NCBI GenBank assembly: GCA_910586705.1
Contig: CAJUJK010000028.1
Coordinates: 1-52,161, forward strand
Length of the DNA: 52,161 nucleotides
Direction of reading: 5' to 3'
Source: an uncultured Lachnospiraceae bacterium
GTDB taxonomy: Bacteria; Bacillota; Clostridia; Lachnospirales; Lachnospiraceae
Shown here: piece after piece, positions 41,555 through 50,067 of the stretch
Position numbering within the stretch: the first letter of the stretch is position 1
Layout: the number at the start of each line of letters is the position of its first letter
The notes under the pieces: generated by a model
What the model saw: the letters and a program-made list of their open reading frames with translations, nothing else
What the model was told of the DNA's origin: nothing
The model's database searches: none
Position numbers and translations under genes: made by a program

Positions 41555-42544
41555 TCAGTTCTCCTTAATCGTCAGCAGCAAAAGCTCCATCGTCAAGTCA
41601 AAGTTGACGTTCGCCTCCAGTCTTCTCTTCGCCTGCTGGAGCGCATTCACAATCGTCTCAATCCCCTCATAGGTACTTCTGTCCGCCACTTTCCTGATCT
41701 GTTGGATCTCATTGCGGAAAATCATACTGTTCATGTCTTTCGTCGCCTTATACAAAAGCACATCCCTGTACCACACTGTCAAAATATCCAGATAATCATT
41801 GATATCCAGATTGTACTCCGTAATCTTTTTGATCGCCTTCACGATCTCGTTGATCTCCATATCGTTGATGTATTTTACAAGCGAAATGGCTTCTTCCTTC
41901 ACTTTTTCAAACTCTTCGCTGCCCGCCAGATGCTTCGCTTTACCTACGTTTCCCCTCGCGAAAGCGACACAGATATTCGCCTTATAATCCGGCACTGCCA
42001 GTTCTTCCATCAGATATTTTTTCACGAGCGTATCCGGCACCGGTTTCATGTTGAGTACCACGCAGCGGCTGATGATCGTGGGCAGAAGTTCCTCCACATT
42101 GGAGGTCAGAATCAGGATCACCGCATAAGCCGGCGGCTCCTCCAGCGTCTTTAAAAGGGCATTCTGCGCCTGTGGCGTCATCTTTTCCCCCTCATTCATA
42201 ATATAAATCTTACGCGGACTGCTGTAAGGCTTGATGCCGATATCGTTATTGATCTGTTCCCTGATATCCTCCACACCGATGGTATTCGGCTTCTCATGGC
42301 TGACATAGATAATATCCGGCTGATTGCGGCTTATCGCCTGTTTGCAGGAATGACATTCCCCGCAAGGATCCACACCGCCTTTCTCGCACTGTAATGCCAT
42401 CGCAAAAAGACGGGCGATAAACTCCTTGCCCGCGTTGCGCTCCCCGTTGATAATATAAGCGTGGGAAACCTTGTCCGTCTCAATCGCATTCCGTATATGC
42501 TGTTTCAGCTCTTCCTGTCCGATAATGTCTGAAAACCTTGCCAT
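41555..42544 (-). CDS. holB: DNA polymerase III delta-prime subunit
   Basis: A 329-aa clamp-loader subunit. Seen: FSDIIGQEELKQHIRNAIE, a modified P-loop GERNAGKEFIA (no canonical GKT), the zinc module CEKGGVDPCGECHSC near 56-70, and NALLKTLEEPPAYAVILILTSN near 125. The modified P-loop fits delta-prime, which does not hydrolyse ATP. The start at 42544 is chosen because GGGGGGA lies upstream; a reading to 42577 adds 11 unsupported residues. In an operon with yaaR and ricT. Confidence 0.92.
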   Translation of the reverse strand: MARFSDIIGQEELKQHIRNAIETDKVSHAYIINGERNAGKEFIARLFAMALQCEKGGVDPCGECHSCKQAISRNQPDIIYVSHEKPNTIGVEDIREQINNDIGIKPYSSPRKIYIMNEGEKMTPQAQNALLKTLEEPPAYAVILILTSNVEELLPTIISRCVVLNMKPVPDTLVKKYLMEELAVPDYKANICVAFARGNVGKAKHLAGSEEFEKVKEEAISLVKYINDMEINEIVKAIKKITEYNLDINDYLDILTVWYRDVLLYKATKDMNSMIFRNEIQQIRKVADRSTYEGIETIVNALQQAKRRLEANVNFDLTMELLLLTIKEN

Positions 42545-42584
42545 ACATTTATCCCCCCGTAAGTTCCCGGCCGCCATGTGCCGG

Positions 42585-43025
42585 CTAAGTAAAGATATCC
42601 AGAAGTAATCCCCGGATTTCCCCTATTTTCTCCAGAATCGCCAGATTATCCTGCTCATCCTTCACCAGTTCCTGCGCAAGCGAATCCAGATTCTGGTCAA
42701 TCAGACGTATGATTCCGTAAACCCGGTGCCGCCCTCTCCTGTCCAGAAAGTTCTCTCTCGAGAAAGCGTGGGAACGGTTTACAACCTCATTCAGAAAGTC
42801 CTTCACCAGCGCGCGGTATCGTTTCATGTCCTTGATATCGCGGTGCTTTGCCAGCTTATCACCCTGTCTGGTGATCTCCTCCAACATCCCGGTCAGTGCA
42901 TTCTGCAGATCCTGCTCCTCAATCCTGCTGACCAGAGTGAATTTAAATGTACCGTCCGTCTCCTGCTGCTGTGCCGGCTGCGGGGTCTGCGGCGCCTGCT
43001 GTACCTGATTTACTTTTATGTCCAC
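42585..43025 (-). CDS. yaaR: YaaR family (DUF327) protein
   Basis: A 146-aa protein, all-helical after a Gln/Pro-rich N-terminus. The core KRYRALVKDFLNEVVNRSHAF and HRVYGIIRLIDQNLDSLAQELV matches the YaaR/DUF327 family, found between tmk and holB in Bacillus; function unknown. The start is placed at a GTG (43025), 8 nt after GGGGAGG. A GTG at 43034 overlaps the ribosome binding site and is less likely. Confidence 0.85.
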   Translation of the reverse strand: MDIKVNQVQQAPQTPQPAQQQETDGTFKFTLVSRIEEQDLQNALTGMLEEITRQGDKLAKHRDIKDMKRYRALVKDFLNEVVNRSHAFSRENFLDRRGRHRVYGIIRLIDQNLDSLAQELVKDEQDNLAILEKIGEIRGLLLDIFT

Positions 43026-43054
43026 TCCCGTCACCTCCCCGAAGCGTCAGCGCC

Positions 43055-43645
43055 TTATTTCAGGCGCTCCCGCAGATAGTCTAAAATCTCGTCCAGACAG
43101 CTTTCCAGCCGGTCATTATAAAAAGTCCTGTCTATTTTAGAAAGTGCGAGTTTCTCCGCCGAAAAATCCTGTTCATCCGCCAGATACCGCCGGCACAGTT
43201 CCTCGTACTTCGGATGATCCTGCGCCTTCTCCCGGTCCAGCGCGCGCTGTAAGCGCACCCCGTCATCCAGCTCTATCATAACCGGGAGCACCTTATCCGC
43301 GCCGTAAAACCCGCGGAGCTGGTCATACGCCTCCAGCGTCCCTATCAGCAAATAAGAGTGCGCCGAGAGATCAACCTCCGCATCCGCCACGGTAAAGTAC
43401 CGCCAGACGCCGTACCAGGTATCGTAGGCACGCGCCTCAATCACGCTGCCCTGTTTCAAAAGCTTCTGGAAACCCGCTTCGTCCGTAAAATGATATTCTA
43501 CGCCGTCCTGTTCCCCCGCCCGGATCGGACGGGTCGTATAAGGCACAATTGTCTTTAAAGGAACGTTTTTTTGCGTCAATAACCTTTTATATATGGTGTC
43601 TTTCCCCGATGAGCTTTTGCCCATCAGGCATACAATTTTCCCCAT
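43055..43645 (-). CDS. gmk: Guanylate kinase family protein
   Basis: A 196-aa P-loop kinase. Seen: CLMGKSSSGKDTIYKRLL (P-loop), PYTTRPIRAGEQDGVEYHF (GMP-binding Ser/Thr-Arg-Arg region) and ARAYDTWYGV. In this conserved gene order the position is taken by thymidylate kinase (tmk) in Bacillus, but the motifs here are of the GMP-kinase type. Whether it is the main guanylate kinase or a paralogue with another substrate cannot be judged from the window. Confidence 0.8.
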   Translation of the reverse strand: MGKIVCLMGKSSSGKDTIYKRLLTQKNVPLKTIVPYTTRPIRAGEQDGVEYHFTDEAGFQKLLKQGSVIEARAYDTWYGVWRYFTVADAEVDLSAHSYLLIGTLEAYDQLRGFYGADKVLPVMIELDDGVRLQRALDREKAQDHPKYEELCRRYLADEQDFSAEKLALSKIDRTFYNDRLESCLDEILDYLRERLK

Positions 43646-43683
43646 GCCACTATCTTACCTTAATATAATAAGAATTTCAACCG

Positions 43684-45126
43684 CTACAGCGCCACCACTA
43701 CAATCTCACCCTGCCCGGATACCCCTTGTATGTTCAGCCCTGCCCTGCGGCATTCCTCAATCCGCTCTATCACCGGTTCATCCAGTATTTCTCCCGGCGC
43801 CACAATCGGACTGCCCGGCGGATACAGGTTGATAAAACCTGCCGCAGCCCTGCCTGCAGCCTCACCCAGCGGGATCGTCTCCCATTCGCCGTGAAATGCC
43901 CGTGCGAGCGGCATACGGCTTTTAAGCGGACTGCCCACCACCTTTTTCACGGATGCGGCTCCCTCGTCCTCTGTGCTCTCCTCTATCCTACCATCTATTT
44001 CACAGAGCGCGTCAGCCAATCTCTGCCAGCCTGCCGCCTCATCCATCAGCGTCATAATCGCCAGCACATAAGTCTCCGACGCCATCTCCATTTCCAGATG
44101 ATAGGTGTCCCGCAGAATATCATCGAGTTCTTTTCCAGACATATTCGTTCCTTTGACGGAAATCACCAGTTTGCCAAGGTCCCAACCCTTCAGCGCGTGT
44201 CGTTTTTGTGACACTTTTGTCATTTTCCCAATACGGATATGTCTGAGGGATTCGGTCTTTTCACAGAAACTTTCATAATGCCCCCTCATGGCGGCAAAGC
44301 GTTCCTGTCCCTGTTCTTCCAGAAACTTCATGCAAAAATCCATGCTCGCCATAAGTACATAGGAAGGACTGCTGGTTTGCAGCATACAGAGGTACCCCTT
44401 CAGTTTCTCCCTGTCCACCCTGTCGCCATTCACATGCAGAAGCGCCGTCTGCGTCATAGCCGGCAGCGTTTTGTGCAGGCTGTGGATCACCAGATCCGCC
44501 CCTCCTGCAATCGCGCCCTGCGGCATATGCGACGACAGCCCGAAATGCGATCCGTGCGCTTCGTCCACGATCAGTATTTTACCACGCTCGTGTACCACAG
44601 CGGCAATCCCGGGGATATCGGAAAGAACGCCCTCATAAGTTGGCGAGGTGACAACCACCGCCTTCACCTCGGGATAGGTGTCCAGAAGAGCCCCGATCCC
44701 GTCCGCGGACACCCCGTCGCAGATATCGTACTCCGAAATCATTTTCGGGTAATAATACCGTGCAATCAGCCCCTGCAGAATCACCGCATGGTATATCGAC
44801 TTATGACAGTTGCGGGCTATTAAAATTTCATCCATCGGATCCGTCGCCGCCATAACTGCAGCCATCGCCCCGCCGGATCCGCCGTTCACCATAAAAAATG
44901 TCTCATCCGCCCCATAAAGACGGTTGGCGCGTAACTGCGCCTCCTTCAGAATACCTTCCGCCTGATGCAGATTGTCAAATCCATCTATCTCCGTCACGTC
45001 GATCCTGTGATAATCCGCCATCTCACCGCCTGCCGGATTCCGTTTGTGCCCCGGCATATGATAGGGATAAAAATCGCTTGCCGCATAGTCCGATAGCGCC
45101 TGATACAGGCTCTTTGCTGCTGTCAT
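43684..45126 (-). CDS. yaaO: PLP-dependent Orn/Lys/Arg decarboxylase family (YaaO-like)
   Basis: A 480-aa fold-type I decarboxylase. Seen: YPYHMPGHKRNPA at the N-terminus, MVNGGSGGAMAAVMA near 80, ILIVDEAHGSHFG near 200 (PLP-binding Asp) and IHSLHKTLPAMTQTALLH near 225 with the Schiff-base Lys in HSLHKT. The C-terminal wing domain ends with LYPPGSPIVAPGE. It probably decarboxylates lysine, arginine or ornithine to a polyamine precursor; the substrate is not decided by sequence alone. It overlaps the HD-protein gene by 4 bases (ATGA). Confidence 0.9.
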   Translation of the reverse strand: MTAAKSLYQALSDYAASDFYPYHMPGHKRNPAGGEMADYHRIDVTEIDGFDNLHQAEGILKEAQLRANRLYGADETFFMVNGGSGGAMAAVMAATDPMDEILIARNCHKSIYHAVILQGLIARYYYPKMISEYDICDGVSADGIGALLDTYPEVKAVVVTSPTYEGVLSDIPGIAAVVHERGKILIVDEAHGSHFGLSSHMPQGAIAGGADLVIHSLHKTLPAMTQTALLHVNGDRVDREKLKGYLCMLQTSSPSYVLMASMDFCMKFLEEQGQERFAAMRGHYESFCEKTESLRHIRIGKMTKVSQKRHALKGWDLGKLVISVKGTNMSGKELDDILRDTYHLEMEMASETYVLAIMTLMDEAAGWQRLADALCEIDGRIEESTEDEGAASVKKVVGSPLKSRMPLARAFHGEWETIPLGEAAGRAAAGFINLYPPGSPIVAPGEILDEPVIERIEECRRAGLNIQGVSGQGEIVVVAL

Positions 45127-45680
45127 GATGCCTTAGCCCCATGTCCCCGGTGAACGCCTACCGTTTCCAGAAGCGAGCAATACTTATCCGCGGCTGTCAC
45201 AACCCATGCCTCTCTGCAGGTGGGCGGTACCACCGACAAAGGCCACATATGTTTCTTTATAATTTCCCGTTGAATGTTGCTCAGATCGTATTCCCTTTCC
45301 GCGTTCTGAAGCGCTGTCATCGGGTGATGGAACCCGTGCAGGCGCTTTCTCTGGGACAGGTATGCCTTATCATGCCAGTCATAGAGAAAATAATCGTGCA
45401 GCAACGCTCCCCGTATAAGGTCATGCGTGTTGCATCCAATTCTCAGCTTTTTGTTTAAAAGAAGGCTGTAGCGCGCCACATCCATACAGTGATTGTGCAC
45501 TGTCATGGTGCCGTGCTGAATATGCCCCCGCGTTTTCCTGAAATTCTCGGATTTCAGAATGTCCTCGCCGTGCTCCCTGAGCAGCTCATGGATTCTCTTA
45601 TGGCGTTCGTAAAGTCTTTGCAGACGCTCCCGGCGCCTTTTTTGATGGTTCCTAAACAGCTCCATTCTTTTTTCCCCCAT
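45123..45680 (-). CDS. HD-domain phosphohydrolase
   Basis: A 185-aa protein. A basic, helical N-terminus (about 1-45) is followed by an HD domain: His in VHNHCMDVARYSLLL near 62, the His-Asp pair in GALLHDYFLYDWH near 95, and IKKHMWPL near 143. HD enzymes of this size hydrolyse nucleotides or phosphate esters; the substrate is unknown. It is translationally coupled to the decarboxylase gene and 22 bases from the glycosyltransferase upstream. Confidence 0.82.
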   Translation of the reverse strand: MGEKRMELFRNHQKRRRERLQRLYERHKRIHELLREHGEDILKSENFRKTRGHIQHGTMTVHNHCMDVARYSLLLNKKLRIGCNTHDLIRGALLHDYFLYDWHDKAYLSQRKRLHGFHHPMTALQNAEREYDLSNIQREIIKKHMWPLSVVPPTCREAWVVTAADKYCSLLETVGVHRGHGAKAS

Positions 45681-45702
45681 TTTCTGCGAGCGCTATTAAA
45701 AC

Positions 45703-46884
45703 TTACGATTCCTCTTCCACCAGATTATGCAGCACCACGGCGCGGTGTGCCCATGTATGTCCCGCCTGCGCCAGCCCGTAACCGCCGTCCGCTATTTCCT
45801 GCATACGTTCTGGATCTGATAACAGTTCTTTCGCTATTTCCGGCAGCCGTTCCATATTCTTCAGGGAATAAAGGCTGCAGTTTCTGCCATCACACAGAAT
45901 TTCATCCAGATAGATACTGCTGTCCGTCAGACAGACCGCCCCATTCAGCATGGAATTGAAGATTCTGTCGTGGGCGCCGTTCTTAAACCACGGCATCACA
46001 TTCAGAGAAAGCTTCGTCTGACACAGCTTTTTCAGACAGCCCTCGGAATTCAGACTGTTCATAATCATCAGATTCTCTGGATGTCTGCATTCCAGAAGCT
46101 CCCAGCCGTCGCCGAAAACGTGGACCTTAATCCCCGCGTCCACCAGTTCCTGCACCGCCCGCCCCCTGAACGTATACCGCACATAAAGATCGATAAAGGT
46201 GAGCGCAGCAAAAGTCTTTTTCAGCTCCTCCTCCGGCACCTCGGAAAGCTCCGCCAGAAGATGCGCCTCAGCCACTTCCTCCACCGTCTTATCGGGGTGC
46301 GCGAAAAGATCCTCTATCATTCCATGATAAAAGGCTGTGTACTCGTCGTCAATCCTTGTAATATATTTATCGAAAGTGGACGGCTTACAGTAGTTTCCCA
46401 CCATCGTCACATCATACTTGCGGCAGGCAATTGGCACATTTGTCTTTTTCGGATAAAGCTTCGTGCCTGCAAGCGGCAGAAACGGTCCGTTCTCAATTTC
46501 CGGAAAGAACCTGCGCATATAAGTCTCGTGGTTTTTGTCAATGCTTATATGATGATAGTTTGCAGGAACCTTTTCCAGAAAATGATGGTAATACATAGGA
46601 TGGTCCACCACAATATTATAACTCGGAATGCGCAGCGCCTCCCACATCATCGTATCATTTTCATCCAGAAAATACTGTTCCCCGCTCATGCCGTGAAAAT
46701 TAAAATTGATAAGCGCCGTATTGTCCTGCTCAAAAAAGCGAAAGAACTTCTCCGTGCTCTCCCAAGGTCTGCCCAGATCATAGATAAAAGTCTCATGCCC
46801 GAGCGCCTGCATTGCCTCCGCAATCTGCTGGGAAAAATATCCCTGTGTCTCAATATCACCCGTAAAAAACAACAGCTTTTTCAT
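45703..46884 (-). CDS. CgeB/DUF3880-like glycosyltransferase
   Basis: A 393-aa protein of GT-B pattern. N-terminal half: LLFFTGDIETQGYFSQQIAEAMQALG, NIVVDHPMYYHHFL. C-terminal half: IKVHVFGDGWELLE, TKLSLNVMPWFKNGAHDRIFNSMLNGAVCLTDSS and a final DPERMQEIADGGYGLAQAGHTWAHRA, as in CgeB-type spore-surface and other family-1-like transferases. The sugar donor and acceptor are unknown. AAGGAG lies 8 nt before the start. Confidence 0.8.
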   Translation of the reverse strand: MKKLLFFTGDIETQGYFSQQIAEAMQALGHETFIYDLGRPWESTEKFFRFFEQDNTALINFNFHGMSGEQYFLDENDTMMWEALRIPSYNIVVDHPMYYHHFLEKVPANYHHISIDKNHETYMRRFFPEIENGPFLPLAGTKLYPKKTNVPIACRKYDVTMVGNYCKPSTFDKYITRIDDEYTAFYHGMIEDLFAHPDKTVEEVAEAHLLAELSEVPEEELKKTFAALTFIDLYVRYTFRGRAVQELVDAGIKVHVFGDGWELLECRHPENLMIMNSLNSEGCLKKLCQTKLSLNVMPWFKNGAHDRIFNSMLNGAVCLTDSSIYLDEILCDGRNCSLYSLKNMERLPEIAKELLSDPERMQEIADGGYGLAQAGHTWAHRAVVLHNLVEEES

Positions 46885-46952
46885 CGCCGCACTCCTTTTT
46901 GTTGTGCTGTCAACTACTCTTTATATCGGCTGTATTTCCTGTTCTAAACAGT

Positions 46953-47140
46953 TTATTGTTTTTCCAGCTCCTCAATATATTTTTCTGCTTCTCTCTCCCG
47001 CGCTCCGCCCGGCGCAGTCTCCAGATACGCCCTGATCTCGTCATGTAACCGCGGGATAACTGGCGGAACCGTCCGAAGCAGAACGCCATACACACAAAAA
47101 ACAGGACTGTAAATACGACAATCAGCATATAATACCACAC
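46953..47140 (-). pseudogene. Small membrane protein, probably frameshifted
   Basis: In one frame a transmembrane stretch reads VWYYMLIVVFTVLFFVCMAF (from a GTG at 47140) and then continues as an odd Arg/Trp-rich tail. In the next frame a tail of natural composition follows (HDEIRAYLETAPGG, then EAEKYIEELEKQ, stop at 46953). The two halves would join as one protein of about 60 aa through a one-base frameshift near 47060. It follows the zinc-ribbon gene by 7 bases. This could also be a sequencing error, or the first frame (to 46910) could be real. Confidence 0.4.
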
Positions 47141-47147
47141 ATTGCTT

Positions 47148-47894
47148 TTATTTTTCAAAATACGCCTCCATTCTCCGTCTGGTGACGCCCTCAATATCCG
47201 CGCTCCCCTCCAGTGTAAACTGTTTTCCCGACTCCAGCGACTTCAAAGTCTCAATTTCCTCATCCGTCAGCTGATAGTAATTTTTCAGGAAACCGTCAAC
47301 CTCCCGTGTCAGTTCTTCCCTGACCGCGCTGTCGTTGTCCGAACTGTAAAAAATCTGAAAACTGATCACATCCATATCCCGGAGTGCGGCATACTTGTCC
47401 CCATCGTCCATGGATTCCATGGACTGCAGCACCCCTGTCAATATAAGGGAATAATTGTAAATATCGTTAAGTTCCCCCGCATGTTTCGGATAGTTCTGGA
47501 AACGCTCGCCCGTGGGGTCGGTGGTCGAAGCGAGAAGATACGCGCGTATGTACTGCCCTTCATCCAGATACTCAGCAATCATCTCCTTATTCCGCACAAG
47601 ACGCGCCCCGCTCACCTGATAAGAAGATTTGCCGGAAAAGCGGTACTGAAAAAAAGCGAGAAAACCGAAGGAGACGATGGCAATCGCCAGAAAGACAATC
47701 CCCAGCCCGAATGTCAGATGCTTCAGCACCTGACTCGTTCCACGCTCTAACACTTCATCCCTCTTTTTCTCATACGCCGCATCATAAGACTGAAGCTCCT
47801 TCGCCAGCTTCAGCGCATGTTCGTTGACTGTGCCGCAGTATGGGCATCTCAGTTGGTCGCTGGCAAAATCAGCGCCGCAGTTTGTACATTTCAT
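47148..47894 (-). CDS. Zinc-ribbon membrane protein
   Basis: A 248-aa protein: N-terminal zinc ribbon CTNCGADFASDQLRCPYC (residues 3-20), a short coiled helix, one transmembrane helix (about 63-82) and a helical C-terminal domain of about 160 residues. I recognise no named family beyond the zinc-ribbon/TM layout common in Clostridia. Its start overlaps the next zinc-ribbon gene by 26 bases, so the two are co-translated and probably work together. Confidence 0.75.
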   Translation of the reverse strand: MKCTNCGADFASDQLRCPYCGTVNEHALKLAKELQSYDAAYEKKRDEVLERGTSQVLKHLTFGLGIVFLAIAIVSFGFLAFFQYRFSGKSSYQVSGARLVRNKEMIAEYLDEGQYIRAYLLASTTDPTGERFQNYPKHAGELNDIYNYSLILTGVLQSMESMDDGDKYAALRDMDVISFQIFYSSDNDSAVREELTREVDGFLKNYYQLTDEEIETLKSLESGKQFTLEGSADIEGVTRRRMEAYFEK

Positions 47895-48510
47895 CTTCCA
47901 GTCCTTCCTCCGTCATAATCTCCGTTTCCCGCTCTACTTCCCTTGCAAGCGCCTCCTCAATCTCTTCGTCCGTCCCATAGACGGAAAAGAAAATATCATC
48001 TGAGCGCATATCATAGTCCTCTGCCATGATTTCATAGATAAACAACATTTCCTCCGTGTCATGCGCCCGGTGTGCCTCGTCGAAAAGCGGCAGATAAGTA
48101 TGCAGGAACCATGCCGAGCGGTAAAGGAAATAGTCGGGCGAGCCAAGATACACTTCACACTCGTCAATCAGATACTGCTCCAGCTTATCCCAGTCCTTTT
48201 TCTCATATGCCTTCTGCATATCGCCTGACAACTGATCCATCTCCCGTCTCGTTCCCGCCTCTTTCACTTTCTCCGGAATATCAAAAAAGACGACCAGCGC
48301 CAGCAGTATAAACAACGCCAACAGCATGACAGCCACAATCAGACCAAGCTTCTTCGGAACGGACATAACCTCGGACTGCGCCCTCTTTACTTCCCCGATC
48401 TTTCTGTCCGTATTTTCCCTGCTTAAATCAACCAGTTCCCTGCCGCAGTATGGGCAGAAAGCGGTCCTCCCATCAGGTATCTCTGCGCCGCAGCCGGGAC
48501 ATATCCGCAT
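47869..48510 (-). CDS. Zinc-ribbon membrane protein, partner of the downstream gene
   Basis: A 213-aa protein: zinc ribbon CPGCGAEIPDGRTAFCPYC (4-22), one transmembrane helix (about 55-77), then an acidic helical domain ending EEGLEDEMYKLRR. Same architecture as the gene that follows, suggesting an ancient duplication or heteromeric complex. The start at 48510 has GTGGAGCAG upstream; a frame to 48561 adds 17 residues before the zinc ribbon and is less likely. Function unknown. Confidence 0.75.
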   Translation of the reverse strand: MRICPGCGAEIPDGRTAFCPYCGRELVDLSRENTDRKIGEVKRAQSEVMSVPKKLGLIVAVMLLALFILLALVVFFDIPEKVKEAGTRREMDQLSGDMQKAYEKKDWDKLEQYLIDECEVYLGSPDYFLYRSAWFLHTYLPLFDEAHRAHDTEEMLFIYEIMAEDYDMRSDDIFFSVYGTDEEIEEALAREVERETEIMTEEGLEDEMYKLRR

Positions 48511-48609
48511 TTTCTGCTCCACAGGACAAATTCCTCCCTCTAAGTATAACATATCCTCCACACAGCCGTGTGCGCTGCCGTTAAAAAAGCTGTTGTAAAC
48601 CGGCAGACA

Positions 48610-49704
48610 TCACTTCGCCGGCTCCGCTTCCGTATCGCGGTACACAAACGCGGTAATGATAAAGCTGGCAGCAAAGGACACAACCGCCACCGCAGCCGCC
48701 TTCCATATGTTAGCCGGATCATCCACACTGTAAAACATCAAGATCGTGGAGACACACGGAAATGCAAAAGTATAACAGTGTACCGTCAGAAGCCCCTGCA
48801 CCGCCCCCGCAATCATACAGCCGAAAATATTGCCGAGTAACGGTGTTTTCTCCTTAAAACATACGCCGAAAATGGACGGTTCCGCAATCCCCGAAACAAA
48901 TTCCGTAATCATCGCGCTTATCGACATCGCCTTCTTTTCCGCCGTTTTCGACTTGACAAACACCGCAAGGTCGCACCCGGCAAGGGATATATTCGATATC
49001 AGGAACGCCACCATAATGCCATAGTCAACGCCCGTCACCCCGATCCGGGTGATCGCCAGCGTAATGAAAATCCAGTGCATCCCGGTGGACACCAGTAATG
49101 TCGTCAGCGCCGCAAACACCGCCCATGCAATCATGGGCACTTTCATCTGCATCACTTCAAGCCCGTCCGCCAGCATACCACTCAGCAGGCTGACAATCGG
49201 CTCAATCACGAGAATACCAAGAAGCGAGGTGATAAAGATCGCGCACACTGCCAGAAAATACGGCTGCAGGCTCTCCTTGATCAGCTTTTTCAGCCACTTT
49301 ACAATATGAGACATACAATAAACCAATAAAATGATCGGAATCACATTGTAGGCATAAGTCGCCGCTACCACAGGTACGCCCACAAAGGTCACGCGCTCCC
49401 CACTCTCCATCAGAGACGCAAAATCCGGAAGCAGCATCAGGCACACACTGGCAAGTGCAATCAGCGGATCCGTGTCGAAATGCTTCGCTGCAGAATACGC
49501 GACATACACCGGCAAAAAGTAGAAAGGCGTCGTCGCCAGCGCCGACATGATCACTTCCGTCGTCCCCGACAGAACATGTACCGCAGTCAGAAGCATCACA
49601 ACAATTTTTAAAATACCGCCCGCCAGAAGAATCGGTATAATCGGCATCATACATTCCGTAACGTGGTCAAATGCTGCCAGAATACCCTTTTTTAACTTAC
49701 CCAT
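48610..49704 (-). CDS. Stand-alone PTS sugar transporter EIIC
   Basis: A 364-aa integral membrane protein of the glucose/beta-glucoside EIIC group, about ten hydrophobic segments. Seen: MPIIPILLAGGILKIVVMLL near 20, PFYFLPVYVAYSAAKHF near 60, and the family signature SGIAEPSIFGVCFKEKTPLLGN near 265 (sugar-binding GITEP-like motif). No EIIA or EIIB domain is fused and none is next to the gene, so phosphorylation would need a partner elsewhere. The start has only a weak GGTGAAC upstream. Confidence 0.85.
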   Translation of the reverse strand: MGKLKKGILAAFDHVTECMMPIIPILLAGGILKIVVMLLTAVHVLSGTTEVIMSALATTPFYFLPVYVAYSAAKHFDTDPLIALASVCLMLLPDFASLMESGERVTFVGVPVVAATYAYNVIPIILLVYCMSHIVKWLKKLIKESLQPYFLAVCAIFITSLLGILVIEPIVSLLSGMLADGLEVMQMKVPMIAWAVFAALTTLLVSTGMHWIFITLAITRIGVTGVDYGIMVAFLISNISLAGCDLAVFVKSKTAEKKAMSISAMITEFVSGIAEPSIFGVCFKEKTPLLGNIFGCMIAGAVQGLLTVHCYTFAFPCVSTILMFYSVDDPANIWKAAAVAVVSFAASFIITAFVYRDTEAEPAK

Positions 49705-49737
49705 ATCTGTTCACCGTCCGCTGCCCTTCTCTTCATT

Positions 49738-49773
49738 ATTGATAAAAAGCAAAAAATAGTCGTTCTTATCAAT
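49738..49773 (-). promoter_or_regulatory. Inverted repeat upstream of the EIIC gene
   Basis: ATTGATAA (49738-49745) and TTATCAAT (49766-49773), perfect 8-bp arms 20 bases apart, 34 bases before the EIIC start codon. It could be an operator or, as RNA, an antiterminator-like hairpin. I could not place a convincing promoter. Confidence 0.4.
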
Positions 49774-49834
49774 GGTATCATACTCTGCTAGAAATATCTA
49801 TTCTAAAATCCGATTAAAACAAGGCAAAAACATA

Positions 49835-49865
49835 GAGGAAACGCTGACATTTGCAGCGTTTCCTC
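49835..49865 (-). terminator. Terminator of the AT-rich zinc-ribbon pair
   Basis: A perfect 12-bp stem GAGGAAACGCTG / CAGCGTTTCCTC with a 7-nt loop; the minus-strand side continues TATGTTTTT. It is about 200 bases after the stop at 50068. The rest of the 49705-50067 spacer is AT-rich and shows no ORF or RNA that I recognise. Confidence 0.65.
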
Positions 49866-50067
49866 CACTCCTCACAATTTATCTGTAATTCAACCTTATC
49901 AATTACAAACCGGCAATTATCATTATTTGCTGCCACATATGTTTGCACCTTCTGCATTTATACTGTTTAGAGCCCTCATAATACATCTAGTAAGCAAACA
50001 GAACCAATATAATTGTCATTATTGGCGAAATAAAAAATTCTAATAATCCCACATTTCTTTTATAAAT

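Noticed and set aside
45970..46947. 325-aa open frame antisense to the CgeB-like gene
   Set aside because: Shadow frame of His/Arg-rich composition, with no ribosome binding site.
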